Positions 1-10,750 are shown, counted from the first letter of the stretch. The stretch: 64,000 nt of DNA from Panopea generosa (GCA_029582155.1 CM055908.1:15983352-16047351); one strand, 5' to 3'. Numbers and translations: made by a program. The notes: generated from the sequence alone by a model not told the origin.

Positions 1-128
1 GCTGAATAATAACAATTAAGAAATTAAAACTTTACATAAATTTTATGTTTTCTGCTATTTACAGACCATAAGAACTGAATTCTGACTATGTCTTTGAAAG
101 CCTTTAGTCCAAAATTAAAAAAGATATA

Positions 129-405
129 TCATGCCATCGAGGGCTAACAGATGATATGTTCACCTTTCCACTCTTTCCTTGTGTCTTGCAAGGCTAACCA
201 GTGCTTGAGCAAACTCAATGCCACAAAAAACTGATAACTTTCCCACTTGTATCAGTGGTGAGAGAATGGCAATGAGATACAATGTCATTTATCAATCATC
301 ATGGAGACTGTGACCATGTGGGGATTCAAACTCGCGACCGCTGGGGTGATAGTCAGAACTATATAATACCCTGGACTTAATAGCACACCAAGCCAAGCAC
401 TTGGA
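129..405 (-). mobile_element. SINE A copy 1 (tRNA-derived)
   Basis: Read on the minus strand, this has a tRNA-like head with a B-box-like GAGTTTGAATCCCC near 330, then a body shared with the copies at 7806, 9695, 18831 and 34021. The shared body includes the 3' phrase CTGTTAGCCCTCGATGGCAT. The CAAT/GATT tail seen in other copies is missing, so this copy is decayed or 3' truncated. Being a SINE it encodes nothing and would depend on a LINE for movement (family knowledge). The family label is mine. Confidence 0.75.
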
Positions 406-1171
406 GCCATATGGCCTCTGGTTATAGAAGATATTTCAAGTTTTTCAGTTTGAATTAAAAATACAAAACAGACTGAAAATTTGATATAGTGAACCTGCAA
501 CCAATCATCCGTGTAGCATCTTTAGGTTAAGTAAATTAGTTAAAGATATAAAAAAAGTTTGTTACCATGCCAATGACAGAAAGAACGGTAGTGAATTATT
601 TGGTAGGAAAAAACTGAAAATGGAACTAGCCCAAAAATCAATATACTCTACAATCAGGTGACAGATTACCCAGACAAGTGGAATTACATTGAATCTGCAA
701 ATACACCAACACATGACACAATAAACATAGAAACAGCTCTTACCCATAAACATGCTGGTATTCAATTAATAACACTCTTCTATAAAGAACATTAAATTCA
801 CTGATTGAAACTATATGCTAATTAAACTCATAAAATAGCCCTTTCGTTATTTTCCCAGGTAAACCACCATTATCAGTAAGGAAATGTGTTAGATCACCTG
901 AGCTGGACTGACCTAGATTCATTTATCTGGACACAAATATAGCCATTTGTAAGATATGTCTAAACAGTTCCTATGTTATCTCAGCCCTTTCACAAAACTG
1001 TTCCCATAAAAAGAGTTTTCCAAACCTACAACGGTTCTCCTGATCGTATGTCTAGGACATGGCGACTATACGAAAAAATAGTGAAATTATAAATGGTAAT
1101 TTCACCGCTTTCTATAATAAAATCAAAAGAATATTTGTTTTTTTCAGTGAAATATCAACTAAAATTGTACA
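406..1171. other. AT-rich stretch, nothing recognised
   Basis: No splice-bounded coding stretch, RNA gene or repeat that recurs elsewhere in the window was seen. Open frames here are short and have no protein-like composition. Confidence 0.5.
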
Positions 1172-1582
1172 GATGAATAGTGAACAGTAAGATGTATGGT
1201 GTAGTGAACTGTTGATGTATGGTGTAGTGAACAGTTGATGTGTGGTGTAGTGAACAATTGATGTGTGGTGTAGTGAACAGTAAGATGTATGGTGTAGTGA
1301 ACAGTTGATGTATGGTGTAGTGAACAGTTGGTGTGTGGTGTAGTGAACAGTTGATGTATGGTGTAGTGAACAGTTGATGTATGGTGTAGTGAACAGTTGA
1401 TGTATGGTGTAGTGAACAGTTGATGTGTGGTGTAGTGAACAGTTGGTGTGTGGTGTAGTGAACAGTTGGTGTGTGGTGTAGTGAACAGTTGGTGTTTGGT
1501 GTAGTGAACAGTTGATGTATGGTGTAGTGAACAGTTGATGTATGGTGTAGTGAACAGTTGATGTATGGTGTAGTGAACAGTT
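1172..1582. repeat. Minisatellite, 23-bp unit, about 18 copies
   Basis: The tandem unit contains GATGTATGGTGTAGTGAACA, with A/G variants (GATGTGTGG) and two copies lengthened by AGTAA. It runs directly into the 3' end of SINE B copy 1, whose terminal GATGCAAGGTGTTTAG resembles the first half of the unit. The minus strand has no stops in one frame, giving a 148-residue periodic reading frame (HQLFTTPYIN-like) that is an artefact of the repeat. Confidence 0.95.
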
Positions 1583-1862
1583 GATGCAAGGTGTTTAGCA
1601 CCGCTTTATCTCAATGCAACGATGTCTACTTCAGACATTGCTGCCACTGGAGTATCCTACCACCAAAACATGGTACAATACCCCACCCAGTCATATTATA
1701 CTGACACCAGGTCAACTGGACTGCTAACTATCCTTTAAATGCTGAGAGCCAAGTGAGGAAACTTATAGTACAATTTTTCAAATCTTTAGTATGACCTGGT
1801 CAGGGATTGAACCTACAACCTGTCTCATACAAGGCAGATACTCTACCCCTAGACCACCACTT
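1583..1862 (-). mobile_element. SINE B copy 1 (tRNA-derived)
   Basis: The head lies at the right end. On the minus strand it reads GGTCTAGGGGTAGAGTA (A-box-like), followed by a B-box-like GGTTCAATCCC. The body contains CCCACCCAGTCATATTATAC (plus-strand sense), shared with copies at 12001 and 18352. The left (3') end carries GGTGTTTAGCACCGC and abuts the 23-bp minisatellite. That junction suggests the array grew from the SINE 3' end. Confidence 0.8.
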
Positions 1863-2254
1863 CAATTACTTGTTAACGGTGAAGTGGCATGCTTGCTATA
1901 TATATGATATTTCACTACTAATTATTTTCCACAGTCTTTCTGTCACATATTTAGTGTCTATAGTGGCTATAGTGCTGCCATATGTATTATATGGATTCCT
2001 GGTCTGACAGACCTATATAGAACTACCTACACAAACCTAGATAAGGGGATTTTGGGGGTAATTTACCTTCATGATCAAGTTGAATACCTCTTACTTTATA
2101 AAAATGGAGGTTTTGATACTAGAATATGAATATTCTCTCTTCTATGAGAACTTGTAATTGATCTCTTTGCGGTGAAATACTCTCATAATCATAACAAAAA
2201 ATATTTGGAGCTCTGCTGACCCTGATCTCGAACTCCTAATTTATAACTGTTCAT
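1863..2254. other. AT-rich stretch, nothing recognised
   Basis: Single-copy-looking sequence between SINE B and SINE C. No gene, RNA or repeat signal was found. Confidence 0.5.
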
Positions 2255-2266
2255 ATTGGTTTTACT

Positions 2267-2482
2267 TTTTTTTTTTAATACGGGCTTAACACCATTTTCA
2301 ACACATTTCAGGTTATATATTGCATATCCAACTTTATTGGTGCAGGACGACCTCAGAATCACTGCAGAACCAATGTTCTCCTGCAAGCTTTCTCTTCTAT
2401 TGAGAGCACTGCAGGCCTTGAACATACAACCTTAGCAGTAAGAGGAAAGTGATCTTGAGAGAACACCTTAGACCATTTAGCC
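2267..2482 (-). mobile_element. SINE C copy 1 with 12-bp target duplication
   Basis: A poly-T run at the left (poly-A tail of a minus-strand element) is followed by a body shared with other SINE C copies (CATATCCAACTTTATTGGTG) and a tRNA-like head. Both sides carry ATTGGTTTTACT (2255-2266 and 2483-2494), a perfect 12-bp target-site duplication. This fixes the ends and shows LINE-type retroposition. Confidence 0.88.
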
Positions 2483-2636
2483 ATTGGTTTTACTGATGAC
2501 AGTTCAATACGGACTGTCACTATACACAAAGAGCGGAGCACCTAATGTCATTATATCAGTCTATAATTAACCACATGTAGTCAACTGTCATACGGATTAT
2601 GGATCATTACTACATGTATAATACTAATATACAGCC

Positions 2637-2838
2637 TTTTTTTTTTTAATTAAATGGGGTTTAATGCCATTATTACAGATTATATAAGGTGCATATCCAG
2701 TTTTATTGGTGAATACCTGAGAATGAATACGGGTAGAACCACTGTTGTTACGCACAAAACTGTCGAACTTTCTCTTAGATAAAATTGTTAGACAGAGTAA
2801 GCACCCGAATCCATGACTTCAGTTGTGAGAGGTATATA
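2637..2838 (-). mobile_element. SINE C copy 2
   Basis: T run, then TTTAATGCCATTATTACAG and GCATATCCAGTTTTATTGGT, as in other SINE C copies in the same orientation. The tRNA-like head is incomplete where it meets the inverted-repeat element at 2841. Confidence 0.75.
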
Positions 2839-2840
2839 GA

Positions 2841-2979
2841 GAATACCATGTTAGTGTCTGATATTATCAATTTTATCAGGTGAGGCTTAGAAAAAACAAA
2901 GGACAAGACTTGCTGAGTCTTTATTTTTTTCGTACTAAACCTGATAAAGTTGATAATATTAGACACTAACATGGTATTC
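2841..2979. mobile_element. Short inverted-repeat element (MITE), 41-bp arms
   Basis: Arms at 2841-2881 and 2939-2979 are inverted copies with one or two mismatches. Outer ends read GAATACCATGTTAGTGTCTG and its complement; inner ends are ATCAGGT / ACCTGAT. The centre is 57 bp with no coding potential. No convincing target duplication was seen, so the superfamily is unassigned. Confidence 0.85.
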
Positions 2980-3734
2980 TATTTACCATGTCTATATTTT
3001 TAGTTCATTTTTTATTCATTTTAAGTAGTTCTGTCCAGGTCAAAATGTATAATTATACATAATGATGTCATGTGCCTGATAAAACTTAAGTTTATCAGGC
3101 AGGTAGTTTATCAACAGAAATGAATGCATTGACATGATAAATAAGTGATCATTAGATGACAGCGTCTAAGATTACTTGGCCATGGAGGGCCCCCATTGGG
3201 TTTATGTTCATATGTACTAGGATAGTACAAACTTATTTAATACTTTGGTAAATCCAATACCTCTAAAACGTGTTGACATAAGTATATAAATATTTGTATA
3301 AAAACAGGATTTCCTAAATCATTTGCCACTTTTCAGCAAAACATTTTTTTCAATTAAAGGGATACTAAACATTATTTCTGAAATGAAAATACCCCAATAG
3401 TGGTATGTATGTAAGACCCTTGATTTCTATATTGGCAAGGGGCATAACCCTTACAAATAGTAGAAAGACATCCTCTTTTACACATTTGTGGTCACCAATG
3501 ATAATAAGTAGTAATTTTTAATATTTTTATTTCATGTTTTGATTTGAAAAAGTATCCATAAAGTATTGATTTTTAGTTTTTAAGGACTTTTTACTCATTA
3601 TTTACACAAGAGAACAATTACTAATAAAACAACATCATTTCTATATGCAGACTAACATAAACAGTTACACAGTTGGTATGATCCATTCAGATGTTAAAAT
3701 CTGATGTTACTGTGCAGAAACTGTTTTGATATTT
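2980..3734. other. AT-rich stretch with a 27-bp near-palindrome
   Basis: At 3074-3100 GCCTGATAAA is mirrored across CTTAAG, making a near-perfect palindrome whose arm matches the inner arm (CCTGATAAA) of the MITE at 2841-2979. Nothing else was recognised. Confidence 0.6.
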
Positions 3735-4545
3735 TAAGTAAATTTACACCATTGACTCCATATGCAATCACAACTAAGCTATTTACTGATATGCACAAAG
3801 CTTCATTTCTTCCTTATGCTGGTGAGTGGAAACTATTTTTCTAATTTTAGTAACAATGACTTTTACTTTAATCCAATGACCCAGGTCACCCCTTATGCAA
3901 TCCCAACCTTCATCTAAATATAAGCTAGCTGAGTTTAAAGTTTCATTCAAATATCTTATTCCTATCTAAAGTTATTGAATGGAATCTATTTTTCCATTTT
4001 TACTAACAGTAACTTTGACCTGAGTGATCCCATAAACAGTCCCGACCTTTTTCTCAGTATATGCTAACTAATTTCACAGTTGCATTCTAATAGCTTGATC
4101 ATAAATTAAGTTAGTGAACTGAAACCATTTTTCTATTTTTAGTGAATGACCTTGACTCCAGTTATCTTATATGCAATCCCAACCTTCATCTTCATATAAG
4201 CTACCTATGTACACATCTCCATTCAAAAAGCTTGATCCTAACTTAACTTATTGAATGGAAACTATTTTTCTATTTTTAGTGACAGCAACCTTGACCTCAA
4301 CAACTCCTAAGGAATCCCAACCTTTACCGCAATATAAGCTACATATGTACACAATTGCATTGAAAAAGCTTGATCCTACCTTCAGTTATTGAACGGAAGC
4401 TATTTTTCTATTTTTAGTAACAGCAGCCTTGACCTCAATGACCCCATCAGGAATCTCAACCTTTATCTCAATTTAATCTACCTATGTACACAGTTGCATT
4501 CAAAAAGCTGGATCCTAAGTAATGTTGTTAAACGAAAACTATCAG
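3735..4545. repeat. Module element: about 5 copies of a 138-bp unit
   Basis: CTATTTTTCTATTTTTAGT-type phrases recur near 3986, 4125, 4262, 4400 and 4539. Each is followed by ACCTTGACCTCAA, a variable line, then AAGCTTGATCCTA. Spacing is 137-139 bp, with a more diverged copy to the left. Organisation resembles the other module elements here, but I did not find the 3' hairpin/A-tract end. Confidence 0.85.
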
Positions 4546-4714
4546 TTTGATGTCTGGCTACCTGCCCTGCCTACCTGCCCAATGACAACTAATCCTGTCG
4601 ATCCCGTAAGTTAGTTAAAAACAAGTGTGACACCAATAGTTTTAAAACAAGTGTGACACCAGTAGTTTTATAAAAAAGCTCTTTAAAAAGTGACTCAATT
4701 TATTTTCTTAACAG

Positions 4715-4768
4715 TAGAGCTAACATTCGGCCGGCCTCAAGATGTAAGCGGTAAACCAGCAGAAGTAG
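4715..4768 (+). CDS. Possible 54-nt internal exon, phase 1-1
   Basis: A pyrimidine-rich acceptor (TTTATTTTCTTAACAG) precedes a 54-nt block that is GC-richer than its surroundings and ends at a donor (GTAG|GTAATG). Only one frame is open (two nucleotides, 17 codons, one nucleotide): ELTFGRPQDVSGKPAEV. Length divisible by three and symmetric phase 1-1 fit a cassette exon of an extracellular or modular protein (inference). No homologue is recognised and no partner exon was found nearby. Chance occurrence remains possible. Confidence 0.3.
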
Positions 4769-5264
4769 GTAATGTTGATTTTACGATCTTATTAAAACTG
4801 TTGAATAGTTTTAGTGATAAAACTGACAAACTGATGTGAAATTAAGTAAATGTTGTCTGCCACAAGCTTTTATCTAACATTTAAAATAATGATACGGCTT
4901 TTACGTTCAAGCAACTGTAAACAATGATACAGCATCAACTATTTTGAGGTGTGGGTCTTACAGTTAAAAAAAAAGGTCACCCAAATTTCCGGTCCCATTG
5001 ACAACCATTCTGAATATGAAATAAACATGCAAAACACGTCAACAAACAGATCTGATGTCTATATTATATGTATCTTGTTAATGAATACATATATGTGTAT
5101 AAAGCACGAACCAACTTGTGCGATACAGTTGGTATATAAGTGATGTCTCCATTTGAGGTCATTGCATGAGGTCCATATTGTGGTAATATTGAGATAACCA
5201 TTGCAGGACAAGAATGCTTCATGCTAAAAAACCTTCAACATATCAACTGTTGCAGATCCTTTTA
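4769..5264. other. AT-rich stretch, nothing recognised
   Basis: No repeat or gene signal was seen. If 4715-4768 is an exon, this is the start of its downstream intron. Confidence 0.4.
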
Positions 5265-5335
5265 TTGTGACTTACCCATCTGACTATCAATCAAGGGGTC
5301 GTGAGTTCAAATCCCTGTCTCACCCAAAAGTGTGG
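5265..5335 (+). mobile_element. SINE A fragment (tRNA-like head only)
   Basis: TCTGACTATCAATCAAGGGG followed by a B-box-like GAGTTCAAATCCC matches the head of SINE A at 7806. The body and tail are absent or unrecognisable. Confidence 0.65.
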
Positions 5336-6685
5336 TAGTAGGCAATCTTAATAAATATGAGACAGATCGATACCAATATCTCCGAGAAAACTCAGGTTAC
5401 TGATATAAAGAGAACTTCGCACAAGATCATGATTGATTAAATATATAAAACTTAATATATGACAAGTTTGTAGAAATAATCTTCCTGGATCATTTGGATC
5501 TGCTTGATTACTTTAATATAATCATTGAAGATTTCCTTCTGCCTTTTCGCACCACACCCATCATTGTCTCTACTTTTATAAATTTATAACCAACGATGTG
5601 AACAAAACATTCCAACAAGAGGAAGGCGTGCTTGACATTATAAATCCTGTCTCACAATGAATGTTTTCTCTATACACTGTGTATGTGCGAATGTATAAAG
5701 ATTTTGATGTATCAGTAGTTTAAAAGGGCCGTAACTCTGCCTAATTGTAAACAAAGTTAGATCCCTAGCCTCTTGTACTGTGAAGAATGATACCTGAAGG
5801 CATGTGTATAAACAGTAGCTTGACAAAAACTTTTACCAACTTTTTATAAAACATTATTGCTATAAAACTTTTACCCAAAATCAGTCCTAACGTTGAGCAA
5901 ACACACAAGCTCCATTTTTTCCTCGAAAAAGTCAGTAAAATTAGTATTTTAGGAATGTAACTGCGCAAAAAGTGTTACAAAAACTGGGTAGCCATTTTCA
6001 TTCTTATCATAGGAGAGGATTTGAAATTGATGCGCATTGCCATAGTGCCGTTTGAATGATAACAAAGTTGATGGTGTTCCATCACATATTTCCCATTAAC
6101 ATCTTTTTTTGTAAAGAAAATGCAGGGAAGTTAATTCAATGCTTTTCTGTTAAGTGCACCTTGCTGATATTGTGGGAGCAGAGGAAAATTGAATTTGTAA
6201 AACGCTGTTAGACACACTAATTTATTCTGTGCATTTAATGAAAACTCCAGTTTTTACAAGAAAAAACAACACCGAACTGAAAGGAAGAAGTCTATCCCAC
6301 CCACATTCACAATATGATTGAGTATATATCATTAAAAGTTTTTCTTGTCGAAATGTTTTTTTTATTTATCAATAAGAGTGGATTCTCCATGACCCAAGTG
6401 GTCCAAGATGATGCCTCAAGGTCATTTACGTCTTGTTGCTGAAGGGCGCTGGATTAGAGTAAAAATATGACCTTAACTTTAGGTGGAATTAAAATTGCCA
6501 ATTAATTAGAGAAGGACAAATATACGCCAGCCTCGAACATTTTTGAGAAGAACAGACTTAAAATTTTATACCATGACCTTCAACCAACACTGGTGACCTT
6601 GAATCCAACTTAACCTTACATATGTTGCTTTTGTTTGGAAAAAAAATGCAAACATAAAGTTACTGAATTTCCATCTTCTGGGATC
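5336..6685. other. AT-rich stretch with a trace of module repeat
   Basis: AAAGGGCCGTAACTCTGCC near 5726 matches the core phrase of the module elements at 38330 and 49640 and may be a solitary decayed module. Nothing else was recognised. Confidence 0.45.
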
Positions 6686-6875
6686 CACCATTAATGGCCG
6701 AATGATCTCAGGCATAGTCTCGTGACCTTTTACCTCTCATTGCCAAGGTTGCGGGTTCAAGGTTACCTCTCACTGATAAAGTTTGCCAGGTCCACATACA
6801 ACAAGAGACAGTTTCTACTCAGATTGATTCCAGAGTTTTCCTCCACCAGTAAAATAGCCTGTAACATCATGAAAT
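6686..6875 (+). mobile_element. SINE C copy 3, forward
   Basis: The tRNA-like head begins near 6695 (AATGGCCGAATGATCTCAGG) with a B-box-like GGTTGCGGGTTCAAGG. The body contains TTCCTCCACCAGTAAAAT as in the copies at 48055 and 55021. The 3' end is replaced by a 38-bp tandem array. Confidence 0.75.
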
Positions 6876-7065
6876 TGATGTAAAACCTCATTCCTTTAGT
6901 TCCAAGTACAAATGATGTAAAACCTCATTCCTTTAGTTCCATATTACAAATGATGTAAAACCTCATTCCTTTAGTTCCATATTACAAATGATGTAAAACC
7001 TCATTCCTTTAGTTCCATATTACAAATGATGTAAAACCTCATTCCTTTAGTTCCATATTACAAAT
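6876..7065. repeat. Minisatellite, 38-bp unit, 5 copies, at SINE C 3' end
   Basis: Five nearly identical units contain TGATGTAAAACCTCATTCCT. The phrase AAACCTCATT is also the 3' end of the SINE C copy at 55021 (GTTAAACCTCATTAAAC), so the array appears to be an amplified SINE tail. Near identity of the copies suggests recent expansion. Confidence 0.95.
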
Positions 7066-7124
7066 CCTGTAAATTCTGTAGAAGTGTTGGGAGTTGTGTC
7101 TCACATGAAGTGCAGGTAAACTAC

Positions 7125-7462
7125 CAGAGGCGTAGCTTGTCTGAAAATGATGTGTAGGCACAGTTGTAGGGGGTCTGGGGACATGCTCCTCCAAAAATAA
7201 ATTCAGCTAGACTGTTATAGGTGTTTTGATGTATATTTCTTATTTTTTTAGGGTTATCCTTAATACTAGCCTTAAATTCACTGTTTTATTACCAAATGAA
7301 TGTAATGTTTTAAGGTCTGTTCACTTGAACAAAAGGGCAAATGAAATAGCATATGAGTCAGATTTTGTTGCATTTTTTATCATTTTATTTTTTTTTTCGA
7401 TTTTTCAGAAAAAAAATGTGTAGGACACTTGCCTACAGTGCCTATAGGAAGCTATGCCACTG
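7125..7462. mobile_element. hAT-like MITE
   Basis: The left end CAGAGGCGTAGCTTG and right end AAGCTATGCCACTG are inverted copies. CAGRGGCGTAGC-type ends are typical of non-autonomous hAT elements (family knowledge). Flanks share ACTAC (7120-7124 and 7463-7467), shorter than the 8-bp duplication hAT normally makes. The interior is AT-rich without transposase. Confidence 0.65.
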
Positions 7463-7805
7463 ACTACCGAATAAGGAAGTGAATTCAACTTCTGGCAAAG
7501 AACACAAAACTACTATTTCCGCCAGACTTAAACAAAATAATATGATTGTGCAAAAACACTTTGGCGATCAAACATTACAGAAACAAAGTTAGCACTCAAA
7601 CATAAAAATGCTTATTTACAAATTTCATATGAAAAAAGAAACACATGTTATGTTAGGATACAATATTAACAATGTTTAAAGCAGAAAACATGATGTTTGC
7701 AATTTGTTTCAATTTCAAGCTGTTTTTTTGTTTGTTTTTGTTTTGTTTCATTTTATGTAAATACATTTGCTAAATTGCATTTCCATTGCAAAATACACAT
7801 AAGTT
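7463..7805. other. AT-rich stretch, nothing recognised
   Basis: T- and A-rich sequence without repeat, gene or RNA signals. Confidence 0.5.
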
Positions 7806-8111
7806 GCCGGGCCAGATTAGCTCATCATTCGCTTATGCGTCTGACTATCAATCCAAGGGTTGTGAATTACAATCCCCGCCCGGCAACAGTCTCCAAGATG
7901 ATAGACATATTAAATTGCATCTCGTTATCATTCAGTTTCTCACCACTGATTCAAGTGGGAAAGTTATCAGTTACTTGCAGAGATTGGGTGTGCTCGAGTA
8001 CTGGTTAATCATGCAGGATCCCAGGAAACAGTGGTTAGGCTTACTGATCGTCTGTTAGCTCTCAATGGCATAAAAATGATCGCTAAATATTCAATCAATC
8101 AATCAATCAAT
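7806..8111 (+). mobile_element. SINE A copy 2, full length, forward
   Basis: This is the clearest copy of the family. The head has an A-box-like GATTAGCTCATC and a B-box-like region GGTTGTGAATTACAATCCC. The body contains GATTCAAGTGGGAAAGTTAT and ends GTTAGCTCTCAATGGCAT, AAATATT and five CAAT repeats (8092-8111). A tetranucleotide tail instead of poly-A suggests mobilisation by a LINE whose own 3' end carries the same repeat (inference). Confidence 0.9.
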
Positions 8112-9694
8112 ATAATAAGTTGAAAAATAAGGATTTTATAATGTTATGACATGAAAAGTTCTAAATTCTAGATTGTCTTACTCAATATACAGATTTCTGT
8201 GAAGGAACAGTTTCATTAAATTAAAATGTTTTGTGACCTTACAACAGTATATTAGGAAATTTCATCTAGAGACCAAATCAGAGAGTTATATAATAAAGGT
8301 CAATGAATTATTAAAACTGTAATTATGGTAAAATAAAATCAAGGGAACAATAATTGACAACAAGAAGCCCTAAGAGGACCTGAGTACGCTCTACTGACTC
8401 ATAGTAGCCATAGCACTTTTTGAAATTTCACAATATTTACCTCTCTTTTGGGGTCCTCTTAACAACTTATAGATAAATATCCTCACCACACCAGTCCTAT
8501 ACTGAAAATACTTAATTGCAACGAAAAGGAAATACTTCAAATTCCCATACCATTCATCTGTAAAACAAATATACGTCCCTGTACAGAACCCTTATACAAC
8601 TCAGCCCCTTGACTTGTCAGAACTTTAACCACCCACTCTTAGGGAGTTGTAACTCTTAATCAAAGTGATAATTTATATCAAATATGAACAAATTTGACTG
8701 ATCGGTTGTTGAGGATAAGATTTATGACAATGTTCAATTTTAACCATTTTTTTACCCCCACCCTGCCCCTTTTAGAAAGTCAATCCTTCGTATCAAACAA
8801 AATCTTATTTGTTATGACTTATATATAATGCTTCAAAACTCAAACTGAATTAAAAAAAGTCATAAATGAATGAAAATAGAAGAATTTTCTGTTTTCCAAT
8901 AGTATTCCTATATAAAACTCAAAACCCACTTGCAGGGCCCCTATAAATACAAGACCCTTGAATTGTACAAACTTTAAACCCATACTCATTGAGATGATCT
9001 ATATCAAATATGAACAAATTAGACTGACCAGTTGTCGAGAAGAAGATTTTTGAAAATGTTCTATTTTGACCCTTTTTTTTAACCACCCTGGCCTCTAATG
9101 AAAAGTCATTTATCCTTATTGAACCAAATCTTATTTCCTATGACAAGATGATACTTTAGAACTCATATTAAATAACAATTATGCCTAAATAGATGAAAAA
9201 ATGAGAATTTTCTGTTTTCCCGTAGTATCCCTATGTAAAATTCTAGGTCCCCTTGCAGAGTCCCTATAAATACTAGGCCCTAAATTCTTATCTACAATCA
9301 AACCCCTACACATTTGGATGATTTATGCCAAAGATGAACACATCTGACTTACCGGATTCTTAAGAAAATGATTATTGTAATTCCCAATTTTACCCTTTTG
9401 GGGCCCCTCCTGACCCCTTAAGACAGTGGAACCCAGTCATTTTTACAAATCTGAACCTCCTTCACCAAACAATGTTTCTGTGAAGAAATAGGCAAAATCA
9501 TTTCCATTCTAAAAAAAAATAATTACTTACATGTACCGGTATTTATTTTAATGACATGTGTCCCCTAATTAAACCCACGGGGCGGGGTCATTTTTAACCA
9601 AAGGGACATCTTTTCAACAAATCTAACAAAACTATTTTTGGTTATCATTACTACATAAACATTTTGAAAATCTGTTGGGCCATTCATGAGAAGA

Positions 9695-9985
9695 TTGATT
9701 GACTGATTAATTGAATATTTAGCGTCATTTTTAATGCCATTGAGGGCTAACAGACGATCAATTAACCTAACAACTGTTTCTTAGTATTAACCGGTACTCG
9801 AGTACACCCCATCTCGGCAAGTAACTGGTAACTTTCCCACTTGATTCAATGGTGAGAGACGAATGATAATGAGACACAATGTCATATATCAATCATCAGG
9901 GAGACTGTTGCCGAGAGGGAATTCGAACTCGCAACCCCTGGATTGATAGTCAGATGTGTAAGCAACTGAGCTAATCGGGCCCGGC
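9695..9985 (-). mobile_element. SINE A copy 3, nested, 12-bp target duplication
   Basis: TTCATGAGAAGA occurs at both edges (9683-9694 and 9986-9997). The left edge carries GATT-type repeats (tail) and the right edge the tRNA-like head (AGCTCAGTTGCTTACAC on the minus strand). Removing the SINE and one duplication restores a module that matches its neighbour near 10465 (GGGCCATTGATGAGAAGAAG), which confirms the insertion. Confidence 0.93.
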
Positions 9986-10716
9986 TTCATGAGAAGAAAA
10001 TTTTTCAAAAAAAGAGAATTTTCTGTTTTCTCATAGTATCCCTATGTTAAATTCTAAGTCCCCTTACAGGGCCCCTATCAATTTAAGCCCCTAATTCTTA
10101 TCTGCAATCAAACCCCTACACATAGGGATAATTTATGCCAAATATGAACAAATCTGACATACTGGTTCTTAAGAAAACAATTTTTGTAATTCCCAATTTT
10201 TACCCTTTTGGGGCCCCTCAACTGACCCCTTAAGAAATAGGAACCCAGTCATTTTTACAAATCTGAATCTCCCTCACCAATCAATGCTTCTGTAAAGAAA
10301 TTGGCAAATTATTTCCATTTAAAAAAAAGAAAAATTAGTATTTATTATAATGACATGATTGTGTCCCCTAATTAAACCCTCGGGAAGGGTCATTTTTAGC
10401 CCTAGGGACACCATTTGAACAATCTACCAAAACTATAGTTGGTTATCCATAACTACATAAACATTTTGAAAATCTGTTGGGCCATTGATGAGAAGAAGAT
10501 TTTTTAAGTTTTGGAATATTTTTAGTTACGGCAGCAATCTTATATTTCATATTGAAAACAAAAAAATCTTCTGTATAGTCTCCTATGCAATAGAAACATT
10601 CATATGAAGTTTCAGTTTAACTGGCCTAGTGGTTTCAGAGAAAGTGCTGCTTACAGACAACAGACAACAGACATCAGACGAAAGACGACAGATGACGGAC
10701 GATGCGTCATCGCATA

Positions 10717-10750
10717 AGCCCTTCTGGCCTTTGGCCAGGAGAGCTAAAAA
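10717..10750 (+). other. 3' terminal hairpin of the 8.4-10.75 kb element
   Basis: AGCCCTTCTGGCC pairs with GGCCAGGAGAGCT across a TTT loop, and five A residues follow at once. The same layout closes five other module elements in this window. Confidence 0.8.

Larger units (their letters stand above)
8359..10750 (+). mobile_element. Module element with 3' hairpin, split by a SINE A
   Basis: It starts near ACAAGAAGCCCTAAGAGG and is built of diverged modules of about 320-500 bp (recurrent GAATTTTCTGTTTTCC, GGGGCCCCTC, GAACCCAGTCATTTTTAC). It ends with a GAC-rich tract, then a 13-bp stem hairpin (10717-10729 with 10733-10745, loop TTT, one mismatch) followed by AAAAA. No protein is encoded. The SINE at 9695-9985 is a later insertion. 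Confidence 0.8.

Noticed and set aside
1155-1601. 148-codon frame with HQLFTTPYIN repeats
   Set aside because: It is a translation of the 23-bp minisatellite.
4546-4605. Block with 20 open codons ending at a GTAAGT donor
   Set aside because: The acceptor side has no pyrimidine tract and lies inside the last unit of the 138-bp module repeat. The CCTGCC words are repetitive, and the phase does not fit the candidate exon at 4715.
7226-7423. 65-codon frame rich in Phe and Ile
   Set aside because: It lies wholly inside the hAT-like MITE and has no transposase features.
7806-8111. Functional tRNA genes at the A-box and B-box matches
   Set aside because: None of the heads keeps a full cloverleaf with a paired acceptor stem. 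All are joined to shared SINE bodies and tails.
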